DNA of 37,278 bases, taken from contig DBFD01000061.1 of the NCBI GenBank assembly GCA_002294185.1, forward strand, positions 24,053 through 61,330. The letters run 5' to 3'. Each line of letters opens with the position of its first letter. Within the stretch, counting starts at the first letter, position 1. The notes under the pieces were generated by a model that ran no database searches, was not told the DNA's origin, and saw only the letters and a list, made by a program, of their open reading frames with translations. The stretch is from Paracoccus sp. UBA889. Lineage in GTDB: Bacteria; Pseudomonadota; Alphaproteobacteria; Rhodobacterales; Rhodobacteraceae. Both the position numbers and the translations under genes were made by a program. Shown piece by piece: positions 25,490 through 34,711 of this stretch.

Positions 25490-26716
25490 TCACTTCACCC
25501 GCGCGTTGCGATTCGCCACCAGTTTCAGCCGCAGGGCGTTCAGGCGGATGAAGCCCGCCGCGTCCTTCTGGTCATAGGCGCCGGCGTCGTCCTCGAAGGT
25601 GACATGGGCTTCGCTGTAAAGCGAGTGATCCGACCAGCGGCCGACGCAATGCACACTGCCCTTGTACAGCTTCAGCCGGACGGTGCCGGTGACGTGCTGC
25701 TGCGACTTGTCGATGGCCGCCTGCAACATCTCGCGTTCGGGGCTGAACCAGAAGCCGTTATAGATCAGTTCGGCATAGCGCGGCATCAGGCTGTCCTTCA
25801 GATGGCCCGCCCCCGAATCCAGCGTGATCTGTTCGATGCCGCGATGCGCCTCCAGCAGGATGGTGCCGCCGGGGGTCTCGTAGATGCCGCGCGACTTCAT
25901 GCCGACAAAGCGGTTTTCCACGAAATCCAGCCGGCCGATGCCGTGCCGGCGGCCATATTCGTTGAGATCGGTCAGGATCGTGGCGGGCGACAGCGCCGTG
26001 CCGTTGATCGCCACGGCGTCGCCCCGTTCAAAGGTCACTTCGATATATTCGGGCTGGTCGGGCGCGTCCTCGGGGCTGACGGTGCGCTGGTAGACGTGAT
26101 CCCCGGCCTCCTGGGCCGGATCTTCCAGCGCCTTGCCCTCGCTGCTGGTATGCAGCAGGTTCGCGTCCACGCTGAACGGCGCCTCTCCGCGCTTGTCCCT
26201 GGCGATGGGAATCTGGTTCTGTTCGGCGAATTCGATCAGCTTCGTGCGGCTGGTCAGTTCCCATTCCCGCCACGGCGCGATCACCCGGATCGCCGGATCC
26301 AGGGCATAGGCCGACAATTCGAACCGCACCTGATCATTGCCCTTGCCGGTCGCGCCGTGGGCCACGGCATCGGCGCCATGCTGATCGGCCAGTTCGACCA
26401 GCCGCTTGGAAATCAGCGGCCGCGCGATCGAGGTGCCCAGCAGATACAGCCCCTCATAGACCGCATTGGCGCGGAACATCGGAAAGACGAAATCGCGCAC
26501 GAATTCCTCGCGCAGGTCCTCGATATGGATGTTTTCCGGCGCGATGCCCAGCATCTCGGCCTTTCGGCGCGCGGGCTCCAGTTCCTCGCCCTGGCCCAGA
26601 TCGGCGGTGAAGGTGATGACCTCGCAGCCATATTCGGTCTGCAACCATTTCAGGATGATCGAGGTATCGAGGCCCCCGGAATAGGCGAGGACGACTTTCT
26701 TCGGCGCGTCGGACAT
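25490..26716 (-). CDS. argG: Argininosuccinate synthase
   Basis: A 408-residue enzyme with the ATP pyrophosphatase loop AYSGGLDTS at 11-19, the usual type I length and the conserved [11 protein letters not shown] block. It joins citrulline and aspartate using ATP, the penultimate step of arginine synthesis in the cytoplasm. ATG 26716 has GGGG at a suitable distance. A leftward TTGACC at 26757-26752 could be the -35 of its promoter, although the -10 is weak. It is divergent from ilvA. Confidence 0.97.
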   Translation of the reverse strand: MSDAPKKVVLAYSGGLDTSIILKWLQTEYGCEVITFTADLGQGEELEPARRKAEMLGIAPENIHIEDLREEFVRDFVFPMFRANAVYEGLYLLGTSIARPLISKRLVELADQHGADAVAHGATGKGNDQVRFELSAYALDPAIRVIAPWREWELTSRTKLIEFAEQNQIPIARDKRGEAPFSVDANLLHTSSEGKALEDPAQEAGDHVYQRTVSPEDAPDQPEYIEVTFERGDAVAINGTALSPATILTDLNEYGRRHGIGRLDFVENRFVGMKSRGIYETPGGTILLEAHRGIEQITLDSGAGHLKDSLMPRYAELIYNGFWFSPEREMLQAAIDKSQQHVTGTVRLKLYKGSVHCVGRWSDHSLYSEAHVTFEDDAGAYDQKDAAGFIRLNALRLKLVANRNARVK

Positions 26717-26830
26717 GGCGGACCCCTTTCGAATTGCCGAGGCGGGAATACGGTCAATCGGCGCTGCTCACAAGGGCCGCAGGGGTCATTGCCCTTGCCA
26801 AGTCCGCGCTTTCGCGGCATGGGCGGCTGC

Positions 26831-28078
26831 ATGGAAAACTTTGTCGCCTCCGTCAGGGCTGCCGAGACCGCGCTTCGCGACCTGTTCGAGCCCACGCCCC
26901 TGCAACGCAACGACCATCTGTCGGCCAAGTTCGGCGCCGACATCTGGCTGAAGCGCGAGGATCTGACACCGGTGCGCAGCTACAAGCTGCGGGGCGCCTT
27001 CAATGCCATGCGCAAGCTGGTCAGCGACAAGCCGGGCAGCAGCGCCCATTTCGTCTGCGCCAGCGCCGGCAATCACGCCCAGGGGGTGGCCTTTGCCTGC
27101 CGTCATTTCGGCGCCAGAGGCACCATCTTCATGCCGGTCACCACGCCGCAGCAGAAGATCCAGAAAACGCGGATCTTCGGCGGCGACGCGATCGAGATCG
27201 TCCTGAACGGCGATTATTTCGACCAGACGCTGGCCGCCGCGCAGGCGTTTTCGTCCCGCAACGGCGCCGCCTTCCTGTCGCCCTTCGACGCGCCCGACGT
27301 GATCGAGGGTCAGGCGACGGTCGGGCTGGAAATGCTGGAACAACTGGGCCGCGCGCCCGATCTGGTCGTGTTGCCCGTGGGCGGCGGTGGGCTGTCATCG
27401 GGCGTGACGCGCTATTTCGGGACCGAGGCGCCCGAGACGTGCTTTGCCTTTGCAGAACCGTCCGGCGGCGCCAGCCTGCAGGCCGCACTGCAAACCGGCG
27501 CACCCGTCGCCCTTCCCGCCGTGGACAGCTTCGTCGATGGCGCCGCGGTCGCCCGGATCGGCGCCCTGCCCTTCGAGATCCTGCGCCGCTTCAGCCCCGC
27601 CGATGTCCGCCTGGCCCCCGAGGATCGCATCTGCCGCACCATGCTGGAGATGCTGAACACCGAAGGCGTCGTGCTGGAACCGGCGGGCGCATTGGCCGTC
27701 GATGTGCTGCAGGATCTGGACGACATCGCGGGCAAGACGATCGTCTGCGTCTGTTCGGGCGGAAATTTCGACTTCGAGCGGTTGCCCGAGGTCAAGGAAC
27801 GCGCCCAGCGCTATAGCGGCGTGAAAAAATATTTCGTTCTGCGGATGCCGCAGCGCCCCGGCGCGCTGCGCGACTTTCTGGAAATGCTGGGCCCGGACGA
27901 TGACATCGCGCGATTCGAATACCTGAAGAAATCGGCGCGCAATTTCGGCTCGGTCCTGATCGGGATCGAGACGAACGAACCCGCGAACCTGACCGCGCTG
28001 AAGGCCCGGCTGGACCGGACCGGCTTTGTCTATCGCGACATCACCAATGACGAGATTCTGGCCGAACTGCTGGTATAG
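26831..28078 (+). CDS. ilvA: Threonine ammonia-lyase, short biosynthetic form
   Basis: This 415-residue PLP enzyme has Lys52 in SYKLRGAF as the Schiff-base lysine, CASAGNHAQGVAF for substrate binding and the GGGGLSSG phosphate loop near 182-189. A single ACT-like regulatory domain follows from about 330 (KYFVLRMPQRPGALRDFLEML). E. coli IlvA is about 100 residues longer with two such subdomains, so this is the short form known from Bacillus and Corynebacterium. It converts threonine to 2-oxobutyrate for isoleucine synthesis. ATG 26831 is preferred; an in-frame ATG at 26819 would add four residues. Confidence 0.93.
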   Translation: MENFVASVRAAETALRDLFEPTPLQRNDHLSAKFGADIWLKREDLTPVRSYKLRGAFNAMRKLVSDKPGSSAHFVCASAGNHAQGVAFACRHFGARGTIFMPVTTPQQKIQKTRIFGGDAIEIVLNGDYFDQTLAAAQAFSSRNGAAFLSPFDAPDVIEGQATVGLEMLEQLGRAPDLVVLPVGGGGLSSGVTRYFGTEAPETCFAFAEPSGGASLQAALQTGAPVALPAVDSFVDGAAVARIGALPFEILRRFSPADVRLAPEDRICRTMLEMLNTEGVVLEPAGALAVDVLQDLDDIAGKTIVCVCSGGNFDFERLPEVKERAQRYSGVKKYFVLRMPQRPGALRDFLEMLGPDDDIARFEYLKKSARNFGSVLIGIETNEPANLTALKARLDRTGFVYRDITNDEILAELLV

Positions 28079-28108
28079 ACGTCGCAGGCCCTGCATGATC
28101 TGCAGCAT

Positions 28109-28137
28109 TTGACGGATTACGCCGGGCGATCTTTACC
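28109..28137 (+). promoter_or_regulatory. Possible promoter of the phosphatase gene
   Basis: TTGACG at 28109-28114 is followed after 17 bp by TTTACC at 28132-28137. The -35 is good and the -10 weak. The coding start is 35 bases downstream. Confidence 0.3.
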
Positions 28138-28171
28138 AATCATTCACGGCGGCGCGCCTAGAAGCTTGGAT

Positions 28172-29467
28172 ATGAAAGCCGAGACTCGAAAGCAGCGCAG
28201 CGTCAAGACCGCGGAATCGACCGCGGCCGGCAAGGCGCGTCTGGTCCTGCTGGTCATCGGCGATCCGGATCTGCGCCGGATGCTGGCCAGCCAGTTGCGC
28301 GATGCCGGCTATGCGGCGGTCGAGAAGACCCCGGGCGACGACATTCTGGGATGGAGCGTCGAGAACCGGCCTGACGTCGTGATCTATGACTGGATCGAGG
28401 AGGGGGGCGGAGCGCTGGACTTCTGCCGCAGCTTCCGCGCCGATCCGCGTTGCGCGCACAGCTATCTGGTGATGCTGATCCATGGCGATCCGCGCGATCA
28501 GGTCCCGCGCGGATTGCAGGCCGGGGCCAATGATTTCGTGGCCATGCCCGCGCAGGGCGCGAATGTCCTGGCCCGGCTTGCGGTCAGCGAACGGGTGCTG
28601 CGGATCGAGGCCGAGTTGCGCGCCAGCAACGATCGCCTGCAAGAGGCGCTGACATCGCTGGAACAGGCGCAGGAGGCGATCGACCGCGATCTGCGCGAGG
28701 CGCGCAAGCTGCAACAGGGTCTGGTGCGCGAACGCGGCGGCCGCTTTGGCCCGTTCGAGATGTCGTTGCTGCTGCGACCGGCCGGCCATATCGGCGGCGA
28801 TCTTGTCGGCTTCTTTCCCATCGGCGAAGACCGCGTCGGAATCTATGCCCTGGACGTGTCGGGTCACGGGGTCACGGCGGCGCTGTTGACAGCGCAGCTT
28901 TCGGTGCATCTGTCGGGCTCGTCAGACCAGAATGTGGCGCTGCGGGCGGCGCAGTCGGGCAGCGATTCGGTAAGGCCCGCGGCGCTGGCGCATTTCTTCA
29001 ACAACATGATGCTGGAGGAGATGTGCACCGACACCTATTTCACCATGATCTATGCCGATCTGAACCACGTCACCGGTCAGCTTCGGATTGTTCAGGCGGG
29101 CCATCCGCATCCGGTCCTGCAAAAGGGCGACGGATCGGTCCGGCTGCTGGGCCGGGGCGGGATGCCGGTCGGCGTCTTCGAGGAACCGGTCTTCGACGAG
29201 GTGGACGTGATGCTGGATCCCGGCGATCGGCTGCTGATCACCTCGGACGGGATTACCGAGGCGTCGAACCCGGCCGGACGCCTGCTGGGCGATGACGGGC
29301 TGGAGGCGATCATGCGCACCAACGCCTTTCTGGGCGGCCATTCCTTCCTCGAGGCCATGGCCTGGTCGGTCTCGCAATATGCGGGCGGCGAAAGGCCCGA
29401 CGACATGTCGGCGGTGCTGATCGAATATCTGGGACCGGCAAAGCCGTTGAACCTGCCCGCGCGCTGA
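28172..29467 (+). CDS. SpoIIE-type protein phosphatase with degenerate receiver domain
   Basis: This 431-residue protein has a receiver-like domain at about 22-140, a coiled-coil linker at about 140-188 and a PP2C/SpoIIE phosphatase domain at about 195-425. The phosphatase metal ligands are in place: GGD 208-210, DVSGHG 228-233, SDG 358-360 and DD 410-411. In the receiver, Asp73 (IYDW) stands at the phosphorylation site. The usual N-terminal acidic pair is replaced by Ile-Gly (29-30), the conserved Thr by Ile103 and the conserved Lys by Met125. RsbU-like phosphatases dephosphorylate anti-anti-sigma (STAS) proteins in partner switches; no STAS or anti-sigma gene is adjacent. ATG 28172 is used, since the upstream TTG frame runs through the promoter region. 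Confidence 0.88.
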   Translation: MKAETRKQRSVKTAESTAAGKARLVLLVIGDPDLRRMLASQLRDAGYAAVEKTPGDDILGWSVENRPDVVIYDWIEEGGGALDFCRSFRADPRCAHSYLVMLIHGDPRDQVPRGLQAGANDFVAMPAQGANVLARLAVSERVLRIEAELRASNDRLQEALTSLEQAQEAIDRDLREARKLQQGLVRERGGRFGPFEMSLLLRPAGHIGGDLVGFFPIGEDRVGIYALDVSGHGVTAALLTAQLSVHLSGSSDQNVALRAAQSGSDSVRPAALAHFFNNMMLEEMCTDTYFTMIYADLNHVTGQLRIVQAGHPHPVLQKGDGSVRLLGRGGMPVGVFEEPVFDEVDVMLDPGDRLLITSDGITEASNPAGRLLGDDGLEAIMRTNAFLGGHSFLEAMAWSVSQYAGGERPDDMSAVLIEYLGPAKPLNLPAR

Positions 29468-29474
29468 TCCGGCC

Positions 29475-29945
29475 CTAGCCGTGCGCTTTCAGCCAGCGCG
29501 ACAGGATTGCGCGCGCGCCGGGATCGGCCAGCAGGTCGGCCGCAACGGCGGGGCGGACCCAATGCGCGCTGTGGCCGGGTTCGGATGGCGGACCCAGGCG
29601 CCGGATCGGACGGGCCAGCCAGATTTCGCATAGTTTCTCGGCATGAAGATCATGGTCGGGCATATAGGCGAAACGGCGATAGGCAGACAGGAAACGCGGA
29701 CCCGCGATGGTCCAGCCGGTCTCTTCGCCGACTTCGCGGTGCAGCGCCCTGACCGGGCTTTCGCCCGGATCGATACCGCCACCCGGCAACTGGAATTCCG
29801 GCACCGGTGCCTGCTGATGGGTCAGCAACAGCCACCCGTCCCGGATCAGGATCGCATAGGCCCCGGGCCGCCTGCGCCAGCCGTGGCCGATGCGCGATGC
29901 GGGACGGGGCGGCGGGCCGTAGCGCGGGATCATCAAATGCCTCAT
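29475..29945 (-). CDS. Nudix hydrolase
   Basis: A 156-residue protein with a complete Nudix box at about 56-78: GGIDPGE, then REVGEE and GW, fitting G-x5-E-x7-REUxEExGU. The short N-terminal extension ends in RRPGAYAILIRDGWLLL. It hydrolyses a nucleoside diphosphate linked to some moiety X; the substrate is not predictable, although the PEFQLPGGGIDPGES context resembles small housekeeping members acting on damaged nucleotides. ATG 29945 is the longest start, and ATG 29933 with a GAGG upstream is equally possible. It converges on the phosphatase gene (7 bases apart) and is divergent from hslO. Confidence 0.87.
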   Translation of the reverse strand: MRHLMIPRYGPPPRPASRIGHGWRRRPGAYAILIRDGWLLLTHQQAPVPEFQLPGGGIDPGESPVRALHREVGEETGWTIAGPRFLSAYRRFAYMPDHDLHAEKLCEIWLARPIRRLGPPSEPGHSAHWVRPAVAADLLADPGARAILSRWLKAHG

Positions 29946-30004
29946 CTGCTGCGGCTTCTCTCTAGCGCGGCGGGGCGCGCGGCGAAAGCCGATGCGCCCT
30001 GGCT

Positions 30005-30035
30005 CTTGGGATCGGCGGCGAATGGATTATATTGG
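30005..30035 (+). promoter_or_regulatory. Heat-shock (RpoH-type) promoter for hslO
   Basis: CTTG at 30005-30008, 17 bp, then ATTATATTGG at 30026-30035. This agrees with the alphaproteobacterial RpoH pattern CTTG-N17-CYTATNTNNG at every defined position except the first C of the -10. The same bases also read as a weaker sigma-70 promoter (TTGGGA, 16 bp, TATATT). It lies about 57 bases before the hslO start. Confidence 0.6.
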
Positions 30036-30091
30036 GCGGCGAAACCGCCTGCGCCGCGCCGCGGGCCAGACTGAATTTTCAGGGACCCGCC

Positions 30092-31126
30092 ATGAGCATG
30101 ATCAACCAGATCGCCTGGGACGATACAGTCCTGCCCTTCCAGCTTGACCGCTCCTCGATCCGGGGCCGGGTGGCACGGCTGGACGGCGTGCTGGATCACA
30201 TCCTGTCGCGCCACGACTATCCCGCCCCGGTCAGTGCCCTGGTGGCGGAACTGGCCCTGCTGACCGCGCTGATCGGCCCCACCATCAAGTTGCGCTGGAA
30301 GCTGAGCCTGCAGGTCCGGGGCAATGGCGCCGTGCGCACCATCGCCGCCGATTTTTATGCGCCCGCCTCGCAGGACGAACCCGCGCGCATCCGCGCCTGG
30401 GCCAGTTTCGATGCCGACAGGCTGGACGCGAGCGAGCCGTTTGCCCAGATCGGCGAGGGTTATTTCGCCATCCTCATCGACCAGGGCCAGGGCACGCATC
30501 CCTATCAGGGCATCACGCCGCTGGCCGGGGGATCGCTGTCAGCCTGCGCGCAGACCTATTTTGCCCAGTCCGAACAATTGCCGTCGCGGTTCGCGCTGGC
30601 CAGCGGCCATTCGCAACTGACCGGCGAGCCGGCGCATTGGCGCGCCGGCGGCGTGATGTTGCAGACCCTGCCCGCACAGCCGATGGATGCCGGAAAGGGC
30701 GGCAGTGGCGAAGGCGGGCTGATCGAGGCCGCCGACATCCTGCAGGGCGGCGAATCCGAGGATTGGAACCGTGCCAACCTGCTGCTGGACACGGTCGAGA
30801 CGCTGGAACTGATCGGTCCCCGCGTCGGTCCGACCGACCTGCTTCTGCGCCTGTTTCACGAGGAAGCTCCGCGCGTCTTCGATGCGCAGAGGGTGGAATT
30901 CGGCTGCTCCTGCACCGCGGGCCGGGTGCGCGACACCCTGTCGATCTATTCGGCCAAGGACATCGCGCACATGACCACCGACGAGGGGATCGTCACCGCC
31001 GATTGCCAGTTCTGCGGCGCGCATTACGAATTCGATCCGAATTCGCTGGGTTTCGAGGCGACGTTGGATGCCGAGGGCAATCCCATCGACCCCGATGACG
31101 ATGCTCAGAACAGGGCGGCCGAGTGA
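30092..31126 (+). CDS. hslO: Redox-regulated chaperone Hsp33
   Basis: A 344-residue Hsp33 with N-terminal core and a C-terminal zinc redox switch: cysteines 272 and 274 (CSC) and 305 and 308 (CQFC), the C-x-C-x30-C-x-x-C spacing of the family. Under oxidants the four cysteines form two disulfides, zinc is released and the protein becomes a holdase. It is about 50 residues longer than E. coli Hsp33, partly from an acidic C-terminal tail (DPDDDAQNRAAE). ATG 30092 removes a 20-residue extension. It is first in the five-gene operon and overlaps nudL by 4 bp. Confidence 0.95.
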   Translation: MSMINQIAWDDTVLPFQLDRSSIRGRVARLDGVLDHILSRHDYPAPVSALVAELALLTALIGPTIKLRWKLSLQVRGNGAVRTIAADFYAPASQDEPARIRAWASFDADRLDASEPFAQIGEGYFAILIDQGQGTHPYQGITPLAGGSLSACAQTYFAQSEQLPSRFALASGHSQLTGEPAHWRAGGVMLQTLPAQPMDAGKGGSGEGGLIEAADILQGGESEDWNRANLLLDTVETLELIGPRVGPTDLLLRLFHEEAPRVFDAQRVEFGCSCTAGRVRDTLSIYSAKDIAHMTTDEGIVTADCQFCGAHYEFDPNSLGFEATLDAEGNPIDPDDDAQNRAAE

Positions 31127-31713
31127 CCGGCGGCTGGTCCGAGGACCGGCTGCGGCGGGCCCTGTCGATTCCGGCGGGGCCCAGTTCGGACTATGACCTG
31201 AACGCCGATCCGGCCCCCGAGACCGCGTTGCGGCCGGCCGGCGTTCTGGCTGCCTTCCACGAGGATGACGGGCGTATCCTGATGACCAAGCGCGCATCGG
31301 GGTTGCGCCATCATCCGGGCCAGATCGCGCTGCCGGGCGGCAAGGTCGATCCCGGCGATACCGACGAGACCGCGGCCGCGCTGCGCGAGGCCCGCGAGGA
31401 AGTCGGCCTTGATCCCGCGCAGATCGATCTGATCGGCACGCTTCCGCCGCACCGGACCGTGACCGGATTTGCCATGACTGCGGTGCTGGCCGTGATCCGC
31501 GGCCCCTTCACACCCATTGCGGAGCCCGGCGAAGTCGAAGAGGTCTTTTCGCTGCCCTTCGCCCATATCGCCGACCCCGCCCATTACCGCATCGAGGGAC
31601 GGCGCTGGCGCGGCGGCTGGCGATACTATTACGTGGCGCCCTATGGACCCTATTACCTGTGGGGCGCGACGGCGCGGGTGCTGCTGCAACTGGCGCGCAG
31701 GATGGCGGCGTGA
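31123..31713 (+). CDS. Nudix CoA pyrophosphatase (NudL family)
   Basis: A 196-residue Nudix protein. TKRASGLRHHPGQIALPGGK at 55-74 contains the UPF0035 motif that marks CoA pyrophosphatases, and the Nudix catalytic part LREAREEVGL is at 87-96. It splits CoA and related compounds into 4'-phosphopantetheine and 3',5'-ADP. GTG 31123 overlaps the hslO stop (GTGA) and its own stop overlaps the cca start in the same way. Confidence 0.92.
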   Translation: MTGGWSEDRLRRALSIPAGPSSDYDLNADPAPETALRPAGVLAAFHEDDGRILMTKRASGLRHHPGQIALPGGKVDPGDTDETAAALREAREEVGLDPAQIDLIGTLPPHRTVTGFAMTAVLAVIRGPFTPIAEPGEVEEVFSLPFAHIADPAHYRIEGRRWRGGWRYYYVAPYGPYYLWGATARVLLQLARRMAA

Positions 31714-32870
31714 CCCGCCTGCCCGCCGACATCCTGCGCGATCCGGCGCTGATCGCGGTGCTTGACGCCATCGAGGCCGGCGGCCATCGCGCCCTGCTGG
31801 TCGGCGGGGCGGTGCGCAACGCGCTGCTGGCCTGTCCGGTCGAGGATATCGACATCGCCACGGATGCCCGTCCCGACGACGTGATGCGGCTGGTGCGGGC
31901 AGCCGGGTTGAAGGCCGTGCCGACCGGGATCGACCATGGCACGATCACAGTGGTCTCGGACACGCGCGGCTTCGAGGTGACGACCTTTCGCCACGATCTC
32001 GAAACCGACGGCCGCCACGCGGTCGTGGCCTTCTCGGACGATCTGGCCGAGGATGCGCGGCGGCGTGATTTCACCATCAACGCGCTTTATGCCGGCCGCG
32101 ACGGGAAGGTCGTCGACCCGGTGGGCGGCCTGCCCGATCTGGCGGCGCGGCGGCTGCGCTTCGTGGGCCAGGCACAGGCCCGGATTCGCGAGGATTACCT
32201 GCGCATCCTGCGGTTTTTCCGCTTCCTGGCCTGGTATGGGCGTGACGCGAACCCCGAGGCCGTCGCCGCCTGCAGCGCGCTGAAGGATGGTCTGGCGCGG
32301 ATCGCGCGCGAACGGATCGGGGCCGAGATGAAAAAGCTGCTGGCCGCGTCCGATCCCGCGCCCGCGATGGCGCTGATGGCCGAAACCGGCGTTCTGGCGC
32401 GGATCCTGCCCGCCGCGACCGTCGATGACCTGCCTGCGCTGATCGCCGCCGAAGGCCCGCGCCCGCCCTCGTGGCGGCGCCGTCTGGCCTGCCTGGCTGA
32501 TCGCAACAGCGCCGATCTGCTGCGCCTGTCGCGCGACGAGGCCAGGGCACAGCAGGTTTTGCGCGGGGCGCTGGATGCCGGGTGGTCGCTGAACGAGGCG
32601 GGCTACCGGCTGGGCTTCGAGGCTGCCACCGATTGCGCGCTGATCCGGGCCGCTCGGGGGCAGGAGCTGCCGCAGGACTGGGAGACGCGACTGGCCGAAG
32701 CCGCGTCGGCGCGGTTCCCGATTTCTGCCGACGACCTGATGCCGCGGCTTCGCGGACCGGCGCTTGGACGCGGAATGCGCGCCGCCGAGGCGGCCTGGAT
32801 CGCGGCCGATTTCGTCATGCCCGCGCCCGCGCTGATCGACATCGCCCTGCTGGCCGGAGAGCGGTCATGA
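31710..32870 (+). CDS. cca: CCA tRNA nucleotidyltransferase / poly(A) polymerase family
   Basis: A 386-residue class II nucleotidyltransferase with GGAVRN at 32-37, the metal-binding DID at 46-48, and RRDFTINAL at 118-126, followed by the REDYLRILRFFRF block. It adds or repairs the 3' CCA of tRNAs. It lacks an HD phosphohydrolase domain, unlike the E. coli enzyme, and CCA-adding versus poly(A) polymerase activity is not certain from sequence. The GTG start at 31710 overlaps the nudL stop (GTGA), and its stop overlaps the ABC exporter start (ATGA). Confidence 0.9.
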   Translation: MTRLPADILRDPALIAVLDAIEAGGHRALLVGGAVRNALLACPVEDIDIATDARPDDVMRLVRAAGLKAVPTGIDHGTITVVSDTRGFEVTTFRHDLETDGRHAVVAFSDDLAEDARRRDFTINALYAGRDGKVVDPVGGLPDLAARRLRFVGQAQARIREDYLRILRFFRFLAWYGRDANPEAVAACSALKDGLARIARERIGAEMKKLLAASDPAPAMALMAETGVLARILPAATVDDLPALIAAEGPRPPSWRRRLACLADRNSADLLRLSRDEARAQQVLRGALDAGWSLNEAGYRLGFEAATDCALIRAARGQELPQDWETRLAEAASARFPISADDLMPRLRGPALGRGMRAAEAAWIAADFVMPAPALIDIALLAGERS

Positions 32871-34711
32871 GCCTGCACCGCCGCCTGGGCCGCCTGATCG
32901 ATGCCTTTCGGCCCGCCGCCGGGCCGCCGCCCGACCGGCTGCTGGCCTTTTTCGGCTGGTGCCTGTCGGGTGCATGGCGGGGACTGTCACTGGCGGCCCT
33001 CGCATCGGCGCTTGGCGGGCTGGCGGACGTTGTGGCGGCGATCCTTCTGGGCCGCGTCGTCGATGCGGTGACGCAGGGCGTCCCCGAAAGGTTGTGGGTT
33101 GACAACGGATTGCTGATCGCGGCCTTCGTGGGGTTCTTCCTGCTGCTGCGGCCGGTGATCTTCGGCATCTCGACCGCGACCTCAAGCGTGATCGTGGGTC
33201 CCAACGTGCTGCCGCTGGTCCTGTCGCGGCTGCATCGCTGGACGATGGGCCATTCGGTCACCTTCTTTGACAACGATTTCGCCGGGCGGCTGGCCCAGAA
33301 ACAGATGCAGACCGCCCGCGCCGTCACCGATGTCGCGACCGAGATGGTCAACGTGGTGGCCTTCGCGCTGGCCTCGGTTCTGGGTTCGGCGGCGTTTCTT
33401 GTCAGCGTCGATGGCTGGGGCGCTGCGGCGCTGATCGTCTGGCTGGCGGCCTATTTCGGGCTGATCCGTTTTTTCCTGCCCCGCATCCGGGCGCGGTCGG
33501 GCGCGCGCGCATCGGCTCGTGCCATGGTGACCGGGCAGGTCGTCGACACGATCACCAACATCAAGACCGTCAAGCTGTTCGCCCATGCCGAACACGAGGA
33601 TCGCGCGGCGCTTGGCGCGATGGCCGGGTTCCGTGAACGCGCACTGGATTTCGGCATCGTCAGCAGCAGCTTCCGGCTGTCGCTGATGGTGATCGCGGGG
33701 GTCTTGCCGGTGATCCTGGTCGGCGGTTCGATCCTTCTGTGGCGGCAGGGCCTGGCCACGCCCGGCGATATCGCGGCAGCCGGTGCGATCGCCATGCGGC
33801 TGAGCCAGATGACCGGTTGGGTCAGCATGGCGCTGATGGGCATCTGGGGCAGCGTCGGCGAGGTCGAGGACGGGATGCGCACCCTGTCGCCGCCCCACGA
33901 CCTGAAGGACGCCCCGAACGCGATCGCGCTGGACCGCGTGCAGGGCCGCGTGGATTTCGACGCGGTGGGCTTTGCCTATGGCCGCGATCTGGGCGGCTTG
34001 CAGGACGTCGATCTGCATATCCGGCCGGGCGAGAAGATCGGCATCGTCGGCGCCTCGGGCGCGGGGAAATCGACGCTGGTGGCGCTGCTGCTGCGGCTCT
34101 ACGATGTCGAACGCGGGGCGATCCGGATCGACCGGCAGGACCTGCGCGGCGTGACCCAGGAAAGCCTGCGCCGGCAGGTGGCGATGGTCACGCAGGAAAC
34201 GGCGATGTTCAACCGGTCCGCGCGCGACAACATCCTCTATGGCCGCCCCGGCGCCACGCAGGCCGATATCGAGACGGCGGCCCGCGCGGCCGAAGCGCAT
34301 GATTTCATCCTGACGCTGGAAGATCACGCCGGCCGCAAGGGATATGACGCGCATCTGGGCGAACGCGGCGTCAAGCTGTCGGGCGGGCAGCGCCAGCGAA
34401 TCGCGCTGGCCCGCGCCTTTCTGAAGGACGCGCCGATCCTGGTGCTGGACGAGGCGACCAGCGCCCTGGACAGCGAGGTCGAGGCGCAGGTGCAACAGGC
34501 ATTGTCGCGCGCCATGCGCGGCAAGACCGTCCTTGCCATCGCGCATCGGCTGTCCACCATCGCCCAGCTAGACCGGATCGTGGTCATGGATGCGGGCCGG
34601 ATCGTGGAACAGGGCAGCCATGACGATCTGCTCGCCCTTGGCGGGCTCTACGCGCGATACTGGAACCGGCAATCGGGCGGCTTTCTGGGCACCCGGGAGG
34701 CGGCCGAGTGA
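32867..34711 (+). CDS. ABC exporter, fused permease and ATPase (MsbA-like)
   Basis: A 614-residue half-transporter with six TM segments in the first 330 residues or so and a C-terminal ATPase with Walker A GASGAGKST, signature LSGGQRQR, Walker B ILVLDEATSALD and the switch His in AHRLST. It works as a dimer exporting lipids, drugs or peptides; the substrate is unknown. ATG 32867 overlaps the cca stop by 4 bp and its own stop overlaps the methyltransferase start. Its position within an RNA-maintenance operon is conserved-looking but functionally unexplained. Confidence 0.92.
   Translation: MSLHRRLGRLIDAFRPAAGPPPDRLLAFFGWCLSGAWRGLSLAALASALGGLADVVAAILLGRVVDAVTQGVPERLWVDNGLLIAAFVGFFLLLRPVIFGISTATSSVIVGPNVLPLVLSRLHRWTMGHSVTFFDNDFAGRLAQKQMQTARAVTDVATEMVNVVAFALASVLGSAAFLVSVDGWGAAALIVWLAAYFGLIRFFLPRIRARSGARASARAMVTGQVVDTITNIKTVKLFAHAEHEDRAALGAMAGFRERALDFGIVSSSFRLSLMVIAGVLPVILVGGSILLWRQGLATPGDIAAAGAIAMRLSQMTGWVSMALMGIWGSVGEVEDGMRTLSPPHDLKDAPNAIALDRVQGRVDFDAVGFAYGRDLGGLQDVDLHIRPGEKIGIVGASGAGKSTLVALLLRLYDVERGAIRIDRQDLRGVTQESLRRQVAMVTQETAMFNRSARDNILYGRPGATQADIETAARAAEAHDFILTLEDHAGRKGYDAHLGERGVKLSGGQRQRIALARAFLKDAPILVLDEATSALDSEVEAQVQQALSRAMRGKTVLAIAHRLSTIAQLDRIVVMDAGRIVEQGSHDDLLALGGLYARYWNRQSGGFLGTREAAE

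Noticed and set aside
24437-26830. The open frame that extends ilvA upstream by almost 800 codons
   Set aside because: It runs antisense to mog, dinB and argG, all of which are intact and recognisable; the enzyme starts at 26831.
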